A stretch of 64,000 nucleotides of DNA from Paenibacillus_G filicis (GCF_038070315.1 NZ_JBBPCC010000028.1:18892-82891); one strand, 5' to 3'. Positions 51,259 through 61,174 are shown, numbered from the stretch's first letter. Made by a program: numbers and translations. Notes: generated by a model not told the origin, from the sequence alone.

Positions 51259-52431
51259 TTACTTATAGATTAGGCAGGCATCACGCTCACGACCCCACTC
51301 CGCCGCTTCCCGCCCATACCGCTCCGTAATCCGTTCGAATCCATCCTTCTCCCCAAGCCGATCCGGCACCAGAGAATCCCCAGTCAGCAGCTCGATGAAC
51401 CGGCGTCCTCCTTCGCGTACGGGCGGCAGAAATTCAAAGCATTCGGGATACAGCTGATGAACGGAGCGAACGAGCGCCAAGCCCGTTTTGACGGCCTCGA
51501 ACCGAGGCGGATCGGTGACAAACAGTTGAACGCCCCCGCACAACTGCCCCTGATGCTTGGAGAAGGTCGGCGAGAAGTAAAGTGGGTGTGCATGCACCCC
51601 GGCGAGCCCGTAGGACGCGAACTGCCTTGCAAGACGCTCTCCATCGATCCAAGGTGCGCCGATGAGCTCGAACGGCCTCGTCGTCCCCCGGCCTTCGGAC
51701 ACATTCGTTCCTTCGAACAGGCAGGTCCCGGCATATACCCGTACCGTATCGATCGTCGGCACATTCGGTGAGGGCAAGATCCAGGGCAATCCGGTATCCC
51801 GATAGGTCATCCCGCGCGTCCAGCCCTGCATCGGCACCACGGTCAGTTCGCAGGGCCGGGCCATCCTTCCTTGATACCAGCGGGCGTACTCGCCGATGGT
51901 CATCCCGGTGGCATAAGGCGTGCCGGCCACCGCGCCCACCATCGATTCGTAGCCCGGCTGCAGCAAGCCGCCCTCCGCCTGTATGCCTCCGAGCGGATGC
52001 GGTCTGTCAAGGACATACAGCGGCTTGCCCGTCTCGGAGCAAGCTTCCATCATGTACACGAGCGTCGACAGATACGTGTAGAATCGGACCCCGGTATCCT
52101 GAATATCGAACAATACCGTGTCTACCTCTTCCAGCATTGCCGCATCCGGCTTCTTTCTCGTCCCATATAAGCTGTATACCGGTATGTTCAGTAGCGGGTG
52201 CCGCTCATCCTCGAACCGTACCCCCGCCTGATGTTCTCCGCGCAGTCCATGCTCGCATGCAAACAGCGCAGAAAGCCGTACCGATGGCAGTCCCGCGCAC
52301 TGCTCTACCGTCGTGCGGAAGCTGTTCCCCACGCCCGTCGGATTGGTCAGCAGACCGATCCGGAGACCGCGCAGCCGATCCGCCAGCACATCCAGACGAT
52401 CCGCGCCTACCGCTACCCGTGTCCTTGTCAT
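51259..52431 (-). CDS. namZ: Exo-beta-N-acetylmuramidase NamZ-like protein (DUF1343)
   Basis: NamZ removes MurNAc from the non-reducing end of muropeptide-derived sugars. The start at 52431 (MTRTRVAVGADRLDVL) overlaps the upstream gene as ATGA; an upstream extension in the same frame crosses the neighbouring gene and is rejected. 390 residues. DUF1343 motifs: GLLTNPTGV, LFACEHGLRGEHQAGV, VLFDIQDTGVRFYTY, PLYVLDRPHPLGG and PSPNVPTIDTVRVYAGT. B. subtilis NamZ is secreted; here no signal peptide can be seen, which points to a cytoplasmic enzyme. It is flanked by the NagZ-like fragment and the MsmX-type ATPase genes. Confidence 0.9.
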   Translation of the reverse strand: MTRTRVAVGADRLDVLADRLRGLRIGLLTNPTGVGNSFRTTVEQCAGLPSVRLSALFACEHGLRGEHQAGVRFEDERHPLLNIPVYSLYGTRKKPDAAMLEEVDTVLFDIQDTGVRFYTYLSTLVYMMEACSETGKPLYVLDRPHPLGGIQAEGGLLQPGYESMVGAVAGTPYATGMTIGEYARWYQGRMARPCELTVVPMQGWTRGMTYRDTGLPWILPSPNVPTIDTVRVYAGTCLFEGTNVSEGRGTTRPFELIGAPWIDGERLARQFASYGLAGVHAHPLYFSPTFSKHQGQLCGGVQLFVTDPPRFEAVKTGLALVRSVHQLYPECFEFLPPVREGGRRFIELLTGDSLVPDRLGEKDGFERITERYGREAAEWGRERDACLIYK

Positions 52432-53117
52432 CCGGTTACGCCTCCTATCGCTTCGCCGTCCTGAGACGGCTCTGAGCCTTCCGCAGCGTTCAGCACATTG
52501 CGGACCACTAGGTTGACATAGATCGCTGCGATCCCAGCATACAGCACGGCAAAGCCAACGACCGTTGCCGCCAGCACAACCGTCACGCAGACGAGCTGGA
52601 AGAAGGCCCCGATCGTATAGCCCGGGCGCAGCACCGTCAGCTTGACGCTGCGTCCGACTGCACGGAAGAAAGGCTCCTGGCGCTGGACGATCAGCGGTAA
52701 CGTGTACAACTGGGAGATAAATACCATGACAACAAAGTACGTCTGAAAAATCGCGAGAGCCCAGTTCCACATCCCATCCCGCTGGCCGTAATACCACCAG
52801 GTGGACACGAGAATCAATATAAAGACGGAGCACATCAGCCCGAACAAGACCGCCGGTGCGAAATAACGAACCGCCCCGGCCAGCATCGTCTTCAGCCCCG
52901 CCCGCTCCCCGGCCAGCAGCCGATGCATCGCATGGAAGATTCCTGCGACGAGCGGAGCGTACAGCAGCGGAACCAGCACAAGGGCCAGCCCCGCGGGCAC
53001 AAACAAAACCAGGGGTACGAGCACAAGCGAAGACACCGCACTGAACAGGAATACCTTGATCATCTCCCGGTAGACCGAGCCGCCGGCTTGCACCATGATG
53101 CCGCCAAGACTTTTCAT
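52428..53117 (-). CDS. YesL/DUF624-like membrane protein
   Basis: A 229-residue protein with about five hydrophobic segments and a Gly-Gly at the start (MKSLGGIMVQAGGSVYREM). The layout (short amphipathic start, FVPAGLALVLVPLLYAPLVAG, ERAGLKTMLAGAVRYF loop) resembles YesL/DUF624 proteins, which are common accessories in Bacillales sugar ABC operons, though the match is not firm. Its role in import is unknown. GAGGAGGGG precedes the ATG by 8 bases. It overlaps namZ by 4 bases. Confidence 0.65.
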   Translation of the reverse strand: MKSLGGIMVQAGGSVYREMIKVFLFSAVSSLVLVPLVLFVPAGLALVLVPLLYAPLVAGIFHAMHRLLAGERAGLKTMLAGAVRYFAPAVLFGLMCSVFILILVSTWWYYGQRDGMWNWALAIFQTYFVVMVFISQLYTLPLIVQRQEPFFRAVGRSVKLTVLRPGYTIGAFFQLVCVTVVLAATVVGFAVLYAGIAAIYVNLVVRNVLNAAEGSEPSQDGEAIGGVTG

Positions 53118-53144
53118 CCGCGCTTCCCCTCCTCGGGTGATTAA

Positions 53145-54254
<1,110 letters not shown>

Positions 54255-54265
54255 ATGATCTCCTC

Positions 54266-55099
54266 CTAGCCCTTAACGGCTCCAATGGTGATACCTTGCA
54301 GGAAGTATTTTTGCAAGGAGAAAAACAGCACGATCATCGGCAGGGCCCCGATCGTCGCTCCGGCCATGATGGCCCCAAAGTCCGTCGACTCGGCGAATTT
54401 GAAGCTCGCCAGGCCGACCTGAATCGTCCGCATCTCATTGCTTCGCGTTACGAGCAGCGGCCAGAAGAAGTCATTCCAATGAGCCACGAACGTGAAAATC
54501 GCAAGCACCGCGAGGCCCGGCTTAGCCATCGGCAATATGACTTTATAGAAGATTCCGAACTCGCTGCAGGCATCGATCCGCGCCGCATGAATCAGCGAGG
54601 TCGGCAGCGTGGACATGTACTGCTTCATCAGAAAAATATTGCCGACCCCTACCAGTGAAGGTAAAATAATCGCCGTGTACGTATCCCCGAGGTTAAACGT
54701 ATTGATAACCAGAATATACAGCGGGATCAGCGTAACCTGAGCGGGAATCATCATTGTGGACAGCAGCACCCAGAAGATGGATTTGCTGCCCGGAAACTTC
54801 AGCTTGGCGAACGCATAGCCGGCCAGCGAAGCGAAGAATACGTTCGTTACCGTCAATACCGCGGAGACGAACAGCGAATTGAATAGCCAGCGCCAGGCCA
54901 TCGTCTTGCCGAAGAAGCGTTCATACGGCGCGACCGACCAGATTTCGGGAACCATCTGCGGCTGAAAGCTGGCCGAGGCAGCGGAATCCTGGAAGGACCC
55001 GATAAACATCCAATATAACGGGATGACCGTCATAAAGGTCCAGAACGACAGCACGATAACCGCCAGAGCGATGAGGAAGGTTTTTCCTGATTGAGTCAT
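54266..55099 (-). CDS. Amino-sugar ABC transporter permease, MalG/UgpE type
   Basis: A 277-residue protein with six membrane segments; EAA loop IDACSEFGIFYKVILPMAKP; C-terminus YFLQGITIGAVKG. Together with the UgpA-type permease 13 bases upstream it forms the channel. The substrate is predicted from gene context to be MurNAc or a MurNAc-containing disaccharide. Confidence 0.92.
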   Translation of the reverse strand: MTQSGKTFLIALAVIVLSFWTFMTVIPLYWMFIGSFQDSAASASFQPQMVPEIWSVAPYERFFGKTMAWRWLFNSLFVSAVLTVTNVFFASLAGYAFAKLKFPGSKSIFWVLLSTMMIPAQVTLIPLYILVINTFNLGDTYTAIILPSLVGVGNIFLMKQYMSTLPTSLIHAARIDACSEFGIFYKVILPMAKPGLAVLAIFTFVAHWNDFFWPLLVTRSNEMRTIQVGLASFKFAESTDFGAIMAGATIGALPMIVLFFSLQKYFLQGITIGAVKG

Positions 55100-55112
55100 C
55101 TGTCATCGCCCC

Positions 55113-56045
55113 CTAGTACTCGATATCCGTCGAGAAGTATTTGAACTGCACGATAGAGATGATAATAATCATCGCCGCCAGCACGAAGGACTGCGCTGAA
55201 GCGAGTCCAAACTCATAGTAGACAAAGGCCGTATCATAGATCAGATAAGCGATCGTAGTCGTCGCAAAGTTGGGGCCGCCCTGTGTCATCAGATAGACGC
55301 TGATGAACACCTGGAAAGACATAATGACACCAGTGACGAGCAGATACAGCGTCGTCGGCTTCAGCAGCGGCCAGGTGATCTTGGTGAACTGGGTCCAGCC
55401 GCTGGCATGGTCGATATCTGCTGCCTCATACAGCGATTTCGGTACCCCTCCCATGGCTGCCAGGTACAAAATGATGCCGCTTCCGTGTGAGCTCAGATAC
55501 GTCATCAGCATCAGGGAGAACAACGCCGTGCTCGACTGCCCGAGCCAGATGACCGGCTCCAGTCCCATCAGACCGAGCACTTTATTGAACAGCCCTCCGG
55601 AGGTCGGATCGAACATCGCCAGCCATACGAGCGAGAGCGTGACCCCCGAAGCGACCGAAGGCAGATAAAGCGCAGCCTTGAAGAAGGTTTGCCACTTGGT
55701 TTTCATCTGGAAGATCAGATAGGCGAGTCCGAAGGTAATGATAATATTGACCGGGACGGTACCAATCGTAAAGTAGAATGTGTTCCTCATCGCCTTCCAG
55801 AACACGTCGTCCTGCATCAGCCGGGAATAGTTCCCAGTGCCGATCCACTTGGAGCTGAGTACCCCGTATTCCTGGAAGCTCATGATGAAGGCGGAGATAA
55901 CGGGATACAGTGTAAATACCAGGAACAGCAGCACAGGTACCGCTATGAACAGGTAAGCCCAGCCGTAATCCCGCCAGAACCCGCTGCGCGGGGCACGGGC
56001 GCTTCCACCCGGCCGATTGACCGCAGTAGCCGTAGTTTGTTGCAT
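55113..56045 (-). CDS. Amino-sugar ABC transporter permease, UgpA type
   Basis: The ATG at 56045 (MQQTTATAVNRPGG) has AAAGGAG 6 bases before it; the longer frame upstream is non-coding. The 310-residue product has six helices and EAA loop DIDHASGWTQFTKITWPLLKP. It comes after the solute-binding lipoprotein gene and a large stem-loop, in the same direction. Confidence 0.92.
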   Translation of the reverse strand: MQQTTATAVNRPGGSARAPRSGFWRDYGWAYLFIAVPVLLFLVFTLYPVISAFIMSFQEYGVLSSKWIGTGNYSRLMQDDVFWKAMRNTFYFTIGTVPVNIIITFGLAYLIFQMKTKWQTFFKAALYLPSVASGVTLSLVWLAMFDPTSGGLFNKVLGLMGLEPVIWLGQSSTALFSLMLMTYLSSHGSGIILYLAAMGGVPKSLYEAADIDHASGWTQFTKITWPLLKPTTLYLLVTGVIMSFQVFISVYLMTQGGPNFATTTIAYLIYDTAFVYYEFGLASAQSFVLAAMIIIISIVQFKYFSTDIEY

Positions 56046-56100
56046 GAGTGTCTCCTTTCCTGAAGGCCGGCGCATTCGTATCGTGGTGACGGAGCTGACG

Positions 56101-56186
56101 GAAAAAAAGAAAGTACAACCGGGAGGCCGGCCCTGCACGGGCTGTCCGCCGCCACGCTGCCGCGACGGACGGCTTCCCCTTTGTAC
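56101..56186 (-). terminator. Large stem-loop with T tract after the lipoprotein gene
   Basis: On the leftward strand the outer GTACAA and TTGTAC arms enclose further complementary GC-rich arms (AAGCCGTCCG and CGGACAGCC among them), followed by TTTCTTTTTTT. It lies between the lipoprotein and permease genes and probably lowers permease expression relative to lipoprotein by partial termination. Confidence 0.65.
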
Positions 56187-56278
56187 TCTCTATGGATACG
56201 TCCGCATCCTGTTTCCTTTATTCTTGCTTGCTAAGGTGCCCAAGCTGGGCTAGCTAGGCTAGGCTTGGATCGGCCTGA

Positions 56279-57655
56279 TTATTGCCCAAACATCTGCTTC
56301 CCTTTGTTCTTGAACTCCTCGGCCGCTTGCTCGGCGGTTTTCTCGCCGGCCAGCACCGCCTGGAAGTTCGGCTTCACAACTTGCTCGTTGAACTGCTTCA
56401 TCTTGGCCGCTTTATCCACATCCAGGCTCAGCTCTACCGGCATCGCGATGTTTTTGGCCATAGCCTGAGCTGCGTCGATATTCACCTTGCTTGCTTTCCC
56501 CTTGCCCTCGAATTCCTTGGCCTGCGACTGGCGCACGAACGGCAGAGACAGCTCGTTGGCCGAGTTACCGGCCTTGGCTCCGCTCAGTGCTTCCATCACG
56601 AGGAAGGTGTTCTTCGCGTGCTGCTCACCCTTGTCGGATTTCTGCTTGAAGGCAACATAGCCTTCTCCGCCCATCGTCGTCTTGGCCGGCTGCTTGTCAT
56701 GATGCGGCACCGGCAGGAGGATGAATTCGATCTTCTCGCCCTTCACTTTGCCCGAATCGATATCCTTGTTGCGGTTCTGAATCATCACGTCATAGTAAGG
56801 AATCGCCTTGCTGATAATCCCCGCCTGACCGGCATAGAACATCTCCGTCCGCTTCGCCGGAGCGAGCGCTGCGCTCTCCTTGGGCATGATGCCTTCCTTG
56901 ACCATGCCTTGCATGAATTTCAGCGTATCGACGATCCGGTCATCATTCCACTGGAATTTCCCGTCCTTATCCAGTACATCCGGCATACCGGCATTACGAC
57001 TTAGCATCTGGATGAAATCCAGGCTCGTGCCGTCCGTAATTAACCCATACTGCGGTGTACCGTCTGCCAGCTTCTTGGTCATTTTTTTGGCTGCTTCCTG
57101 GAACTCGGACCAGGTCCAGCCGCTGGCCTGGATTTTCTTCCAGTCGATACCCGCTTCCTCCAAAATCCGTTTATTGCCGCCCCATGCCCATTGGAATTGG
57201 TACAGCGGCAGACCGTACTGCTTGCCCTGAATTTGTCCGAGCTCCAGGGCGCCCGGCACGTAGTCGCCCTTGATCTCAGGCGTAATATACTTGTCAAGCT
57301 GCAGAGCCAAGCCCGTATTCACGTATTGACCGCTCACGGAGTGGAAGTACAGGTCGGGCGGATCGCCGGCATTCAAGGCTACGTCGAACTTCTTAGGACC
57401 TTCCGCCCAGGAGAGCATCTCGTATTCGACCTTGATGTGCGGATTCGCCTTATTGAAATCGGCAATCAGCAGCTTCAGATCATCCTCGTAAGTGCCGTGT
57501 ACCGGATACGTCCATACTTTGACCGTGTCAGGCTTCTTGTCGTCGCCTGCGGGAGCGGCCTTGCCGGGATCGGCAGGCTTGGAGCCGCCGTTCGTACAAG
57601 CGCTGAGAGCAAGTGCGCTGATAACCATCATAGACAACCATTTGGTACGATTCAT
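56279..57655 (-). CDS. Solute-binding lipoprotein of the MurNAc-linked importer
   Basis: A 458-residue lipoprotein with signal peptide and lipobox LSAC (Cys near residue 20), then an acid/Ala-rich linker and a family 1 solute-binding fold (VKWTYPVHGTYEDDLKLL-like start, VNTGLALQLDKYI, GEGYVAFKQ). It is followed by the stem-loop and the permeases and preceded by the RpiR-type regulator gene, which is 47 bases upstream and likely on the same transcript. The context of murR, murQ, namZ and anmK points to MurNAc or MurNAc-GlcNAc as ligand; no cleft residue can be assigned by eye. Confidence 0.9.
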   Translation of the reverse strand: MNRTKWLSMMVISALALSACTNGGSKPADPGKAAPAGDDKKPDTVKVWTYPVHGTYEDDLKLLIADFNKANPHIKVEYEMLSWAEGPKKFDVALNAGDPPDLYFHSVSGQYVNTGLALQLDKYITPEIKGDYVPGALELGQIQGKQYGLPLYQFQWAWGGNKRILEEAGIDWKKIQASGWTWSEFQEAAKKMTKKLADGTPQYGLITDGTSLDFIQMLSRNAGMPDVLDKDGKFQWNDDRIVDTLKFMQGMVKEGIMPKESAALAPAKRTEMFYAGQAGIISKAIPYYDVMIQNRNKDIDSGKVKGEKIEFILLPVPHHDKQPAKTTMGGEGYVAFKQKSDKGEQHAKNTFLVMEALSGAKAGNSANELSLPFVRQSQAKEFEGKGKASKVNIDAAQAMAKNIAMPVELSLDVDKAAKMKQFNEQVVKPNFQAVLAGEKTAEQAAEEFKNKGKQMFGQ

Positions 57656-57702
57656 TCGAAATCCCCCTAAGTTATGTTAAGATGATAGGCAGAAACCGTA
57701 AG

Positions 57703-58557
57703 CTACTTGTCCAACTCCCGGATCGCCGCCCGGCTCCGTTCGAGATACTCGACGGATTGCTCGTAATTCCGGCTGGCAACCCCCAGGTACAGGATGTCAA
57801 CCACGTTAAGCTGCGTAATGCGCGAGGCCGTGGCTCCGCTGCGGATCTCGTTCTCCGTAGAGGAGATGCACAGCGGAATGTGCGAATAGGCATGAAGAGA
57901 AGTATGGCCGTACTTCGTAATACTGATGGTCGTCGCGCCCCGCTGCGCCGCTTCCTTCAGCACGGCAATCACCTCGCGGGTTTCTCCCGAATACGAGATG
58001 GCCACCGCGACGTCACGGCTTGTCATCGTCACCGCCGTCGTGAGCTGCATATGCGAATCGGGGAAGGTGAAGGACATGCGGTTGATGCGCATAAACTTCT
58101 GCTGGGCATCCTGCGCGATAAGGCCCGAGGCCCCCAGTCCGAAGAAAAAGATGCGTTCGGCCCTGTTCAGCGCCTCTACTGCGCGTTCGACCGACGCTAC
58201 ATCCAAAATTTTCACCGTATCGCGGATCGATTGGATGTTGTTGGCCGATACGTTCTGAATTAAGGTTTCGATCGAATCATGCCGGCTGATCTCCTGATAT
58301 CCTTGCTGGCCCGGAACTTGGGCCGACTCCTGCAGGTCTCCTGCAAGCTTGATCTTCAGATCCGGAAACCCCTTCAATCCCAGTGATTTGCATAACCGGA
58401 CGATCGCCGCCTGACTGGAACCGCTATATTCCGCTAGCTGAGCCACCGATAATTCGATGACAGCCTTAGGCTCGCTCAGGATGTACTCCGCCACTTTTCT
58501 CTCGGATGGCGTGAGTTCATTCAGCGCTTCCCTTAACCGGACAAGTCCTCCGTTCAA
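57703..58557 (-). CDS. murR: RpiR family regulator, MurR-like
   Basis: The start is TTG at 58557, giving 284 residues. It is preferred to ATGs at 58602 and 58632 because the promoter on this strand (-10 at 58601-58606) places the transcript start near 58594, downstream of those ATGs; GAGGGGG lies 8 bases before the TTG. The N-terminal HTH_6 has LTPSERKVAEYIL and GSSQAAIVRLCKSLGLKGF. The SIS domain (about 115-260) carries GLGASGLIAQDA and ISYSGETREV. RpiR-family MurR proteins repress MurNAc genes and are released by MurNAc-6-phosphate. Neighbouring murQ, namZ and anmK support MurR, though the symbol rests on context. Confidence 0.82.
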   Translation of the reverse strand: MNGGLVRLREALNELTPSERKVAEYILSEPKAVIELSVAQLAEYSGSSQAAIVRLCKSLGLKGFPDLKIKLAGDLQESAQVPGQQGYQEISRHDSIETLIQNVSANNIQSIRDTVKILDVASVERAVEALNRAERIFFFGLGASGLIAQDAQQKFMRINRMSFTFPDSHMQLTTAVTMTSRDVAVAISYSGETREVIAVLKEAAQRGATTISITKYGHTSLHAYSHIPLCISSTENEIRSGATASRITQLNVVDILYLGVASRNYEQSVEYLERSRAAIRELDK

Positions 58558-58600
58558 ATCCCTTACCCCCTCTTTATGAATTCGCTTCCATATGAGACTC

Positions 58601-58629
58601 ATTATAAGTCGAATGAAACATAATTTCAA
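58601..58629 (-). promoter_or_regulatory. Promoter and candidate MurR operator for the leftward operon
   Basis: On the leftward strand TTGAAA (58624-58629) and TATAAT (58601-58606) are 17 bases apart. The palindrome TGAAACATAATTTCA (58614-58628) overlaps the -35 box, exactly where a repressor such as the RpiR protein would act. An AT-rich palindrome ATAAAATTTTAT lies at 58644-58655, between this promoter and the divergent one. Confidence 0.65.
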
Positions 58630-58655
58630 CATATAATTTATACATAAAATTTTAT

Positions 58656-58685
58656 TTTACATCTTGCATTGTTTTCGTTTATACT
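58656..58685 (+). promoter_or_regulatory. Candidate promoter of murK-murQ
   Basis: TTTACA (58656-58661) and TATACT (58680-58685) are 18 bases apart, 45 bases before the kinase ATG. Its -35 box touches the AT-rich palindrome listed beside the leftward promoter, so one repressor could control both sides. Confidence 0.6.
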
Positions 58686-58729
58686 CGTATCATCATCCAC
58701 ACGTTACATCAGATGGCAGGAAGGTGAAG

Positions 58730-59704
58730 ATGGTGAAGCTATTCCTAGGTGTCGACGGCGGCGGCACCAAAACAGACGTCTACGTCGCAGATAGCGCTGG
58801 GAACGAACTGGGCCGCTGCTTTGGCGGCTCCACCAACCCCCACGCCATCGGCTTCGAAACTGCCGCATCGCGGATCGGTGCTCTTCTCCTGGAAGCGCTC
58901 GCGCTTACGGGCGCAGGTTCATCTACAGGCCCGGCCGGGACAGAGCCAGTCGGCGTATGCCTGGCGTTGTCCGGCATCGATCTGCCGGCAGAGCGAGAGA
59001 ACATGTCACGTGCCGTGAGCGGCTTATTACGGGCCTCAGGCATTCCCGCCAGGATGCTCGTAACCAATGATGCCGAGAGCGCGCTGATGGCTGCGCTAGG
59101 CCGTGAAGAAGGCATGCTGGCGATTGCGGGCACAGGCTCCATCGTCTTCGGGCGAACACCGGACGGAACGCGTTACCGCGTCGGCGGCTGGGGGCATCTG
59201 CTTGGCGACGGAGGCAGCGGCTACCGGCTGGGCCTCGACGCGCTGCAGGCCGTGATGCGCAGCCATGACGGCGTTGACCCGCCGACAGCAATGACCCGGC
59301 GCCTGCTGGACAGCCGGGGCTGGCATGAAATCTCCGAGCTTAAGACGTATATATACGGACCAGAGATTACGAAGCAGCATGTTGCCGAGTTCGCGCGCTG
59401 CGCCATCGAGACCGCCCGCGACGGCGATCCCTCCGCTATGCGGATTATTACACGTCATGCTGCCGAGCTGGCTGCCCAAGCGCTAACGCTAGCCGGCAAA
59501 GACCCTTGGTTTGCCGAGGGCCACTTGGGACTGAGCGGTTCGATCTTTACGCACAGCGAGCTGTACGAAGCGGAATTCCGCCAGCGGATAGCGGATGCTC
59601 TGCCTGCTCTCAAGCTACTGAAGATGCTCAAGCCCCCCAGCTACGGAGCAGCCCGGTTGGCAGCTGTCAGGCTCGCGCAGGCCGAGCCACCATCACACTT
59701 ATAA
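58730..59704 (+). CDS. murK: BadF/BadG-family amino-sugar kinase, MurK/NagK-like
   Basis: The ATG at 58730 (MVKLFLGVDGGGTKTD) follows GGAAGGTGAAG; 324 residues. ASKHA-fold motifs: FLGVDGGGTKTDVYV (phosphate 1), TNDAESALMAALG, GMLAIAGTGSIVFG (phosphate 2), GGWGHLLGDGGSGYRLG (adenosine/adjacent loop). BadF/BadG-type kinases include MurK, which phosphorylates both MurNAc and GlcNAc, and eukaryotic-like GlcNAc kinases. Directly before murQ and opposite a MurNAc operon, MurK is the best reading: it would make MurNAc-6-phosphate from imported sugar. A GlcNAc-only NagK cannot be excluded. Confidence 0.8.
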   Translation: MVKLFLGVDGGGTKTDVYVADSAGNELGRCFGGSTNPHAIGFETAASRIGALLLEALALTGAGSSTGPAGTEPVGVCLALSGIDLPAERENMSRAVSGLLRASGIPARMLVTNDAESALMAALGREEGMLAIAGTGSIVFGRTPDGTRYRVGGWGHLLGDGGSGYRLGLDALQAVMRSHDGVDPPTAMTRRLLDSRGWHEISELKTYIYGPEITKQHVAEFARCAIETARDGDPSAMRIITRHAAELAAQALTLAGKDPWFAEGHLGLSGSIFTHSELYEAEFRQRIADALPALKLLKMLKPPSYGAARLAAVRLAQAEPPSHL

Positions 59705-59717
59705 AGGAGCTTACTCC

Positions 59718-60662
59718 ATGCAGATACATCCGTTAAGTGCATTGACGACGGAGCAGGTCAATCCGCGGACGCGGCATATTGATGAGCTGCCTACCGAGCA
59801 AATTTTATCGCTGATCAATAATGAGGATCGCCAGATTGCCGATGTGCTCCAAGGTCTGATTCCGGAGCTGGCCAAGGCCGTCGATCTGATCGTCGAAGCC
59901 TTCCGCCAGGGCGGCCGTCTCTTCTACGTCGGCGCAGGATCCAGCGGACGCATAGGCATTCTCGACGCGTCGGAATGCCCACCGACCTACGGCACGCCTC
60001 CCGAGATGGTGCAGGGCTTGATTGCGGGCGGATTTCAAGCCGTCAAGGACCCTGTCGAGGGAGCCGAAGATAGCGAGGAACTGGGCGTGGCGGATATGGA
60101 TGCCCATCAGATCGGACCGCGTGACGTAATCGTCGGCATCGCCGCCAGCGGCCGTACCCCTTATGTGCTGGGCGCCATGACACGCGCCCGCTCCCTCGGC
60201 GCGCGTGTCATCGGCGTATGCAATAACGCGGGCACGCCGATGGGACCGCTTGCCGATGTGTCGCTGGAGGCAGTCGTCGGTCCGGAGGTCGTGTTAGGCT
60301 CTACCCGAATGAAGGCGGGTACGGCGCAGAAACTCATCCTGAATATGCTGACCACCAGCTCCATGATCCGGATGGGCAAGGTGTACGGCAATCTGATGGT
60401 CGATGTGCAGCCCTCCAATGTCAAGCTCGTTCACCGGGCAAAGCGGATTATCCGTCTCGCAACCGATGCCAGCGACGAGCAGATCGAGCAGGCCTACGAC
60501 GAGTCCGGAGGCCACGTGAAAAGCGCCATCGTCATGCTGCTTGCCGGTGTCAGCGCCGGGGAAGCTCGCGAGGCGCTGGGTGCAACAGGCGGCTTCGTTC
60601 GCAAAGCGCTGGAAAAGCTGCTGCCACGGAACGAAGCTTTGGAAGGCAAGACCGGCCTATAA
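59718..60662 (+). CDS. murQ: N-acetylmuramic acid 6-phosphate etherase
   Basis: MurQ cleaves the lactyl ether of MurNAc-6-phosphate to give GlcNAc-6-phosphate and D-lactate, so cell-wall sugar can enter amino-sugar metabolism. 314 residues, normal length. Motifs: SIS domain with FYVGAGSSGRIGILDASECP and TYGTPPEMVQGLIAGG, IVGIAASGRTPYVLGA, and LGSTRMKAGTAQKLILNM. AAAGGAG lies 8 bases before the ATG, and the gene is 13 bases after the kinase, so the two are one unit. A terminator follows. Confidence 0.97.
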   Translation: MQIHPLSALTTEQVNPRTRHIDELPTEQILSLINNEDRQIADVLQGLIPELAKAVDLIVEAFRQGGRLFYVGAGSSGRIGILDASECPPTYGTPPEMVQGLIAGGFQAVKDPVEGAEDSEELGVADMDAHQIGPRDVIVGIAASGRTPYVLGAMTRARSLGARVIGVCNNAGTPMGPLADVSLEAVVGPEVVLGSTRMKAGTAQKLILNMLTTSSMIRMGKVYGNLMVDVQPSNVKLVHRAKRIIRLATDASDEQIEQAYDESGGHVKSAIVMLLAGVSAGEAREALGATGGFVRKALEKLLPRNEALEGKTGL

Positions 60663-60687
60663 TGGGCATGCCCTGGTAGAATAGGAA

Positions 60688-60720
60688 CAGATGCGGTCCC
60701 TGCGGGCCGCATCTGTTTTT
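60688..60720 (+). terminator. murQ terminator
   Basis: CAGATGCGG and CCGCATCTG are perfect 9-base arms around a 10-base loop, followed by TTTTT. Confidence 0.9.
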
Positions 60721-60880
60721 GTATGGACTGACGAGATGGTCGTCCTTCCTTCATCAGCATCGGGGCTGTCTGTAGTCCTGCACAGCTTCCACTGTCGCCT
60801 AATGCCTCACATTCCGTTATAATAAGCAGGATTCAGTACATGAACTTTATACGATGAGCTAATTAAAGGAGACGAGCCCA

Positions 60881-61096
60881 GTGGAATTCAGGTTGGATAT
60901 GATAGAGGATAAAGTAGAGTTTTTCGAAGCCTATGATTTGAGAACGCTGGAGCGCAAGGTGGATGAGCAGATTATGAACAACAAGGCGCTGCTGCTTCAG
61001 GTCGGTTCCGTCCAACATCACGCCGCGTTTGACCCCAATGCGGGTAAAATGCTATACAGCGCCGTCGTTCACTTCAAGGTCAAGTCCCGGTCGTAA
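60881..61096 (+). CDS. DUF2536 family protein (YrzA-like)
   Basis: A 71-residue cytoplasmic protein starting at GTG 60881, with AAAGGAG 9 bases before it. The sequence (LDMIEDKVEFFEAYDLRTLE, then IMNNKALLLQVGSVQHH and YSAVVHFK) matches the small DUF2536 family of Bacillales, of which B. subtilis YrzA is a member. The function is unknown. It is a single gene between murQ and the que operon; a TATAAT at 60818-60823 may be its -10 box. Confidence 0.8.
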   Translation: MEFRLDMIEDKVEFFEAYDLRTLERKVDEQIMNNKALLLQVGSVQHHAAFDPNAGKMLYSAVVHFKVKSRS

Positions 61097-61174
61097 TCTC
61101 AGTCGGTGCCGCCCGCAACTGGCCGGGTACGCGAAGCCCAGTGCCTTGCTATTCCCAATTGTCCGCTTCTGTGC

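Noticed and set aside
52432..52833. N-terminal extension of namZ that could have held a signal peptide
   Set aside because: It runs through the YesL-like gene in another frame, is Cys/Arg-rich and has no hydrophobic core; the 4-base ATGA overlap marks the true start.
60818..60823. TATAAT as a firm promoter of the DUF2536 gene
   Set aside because: No acceptable -35 box is present at 16-18 bases; mentioned only in the gene entry.
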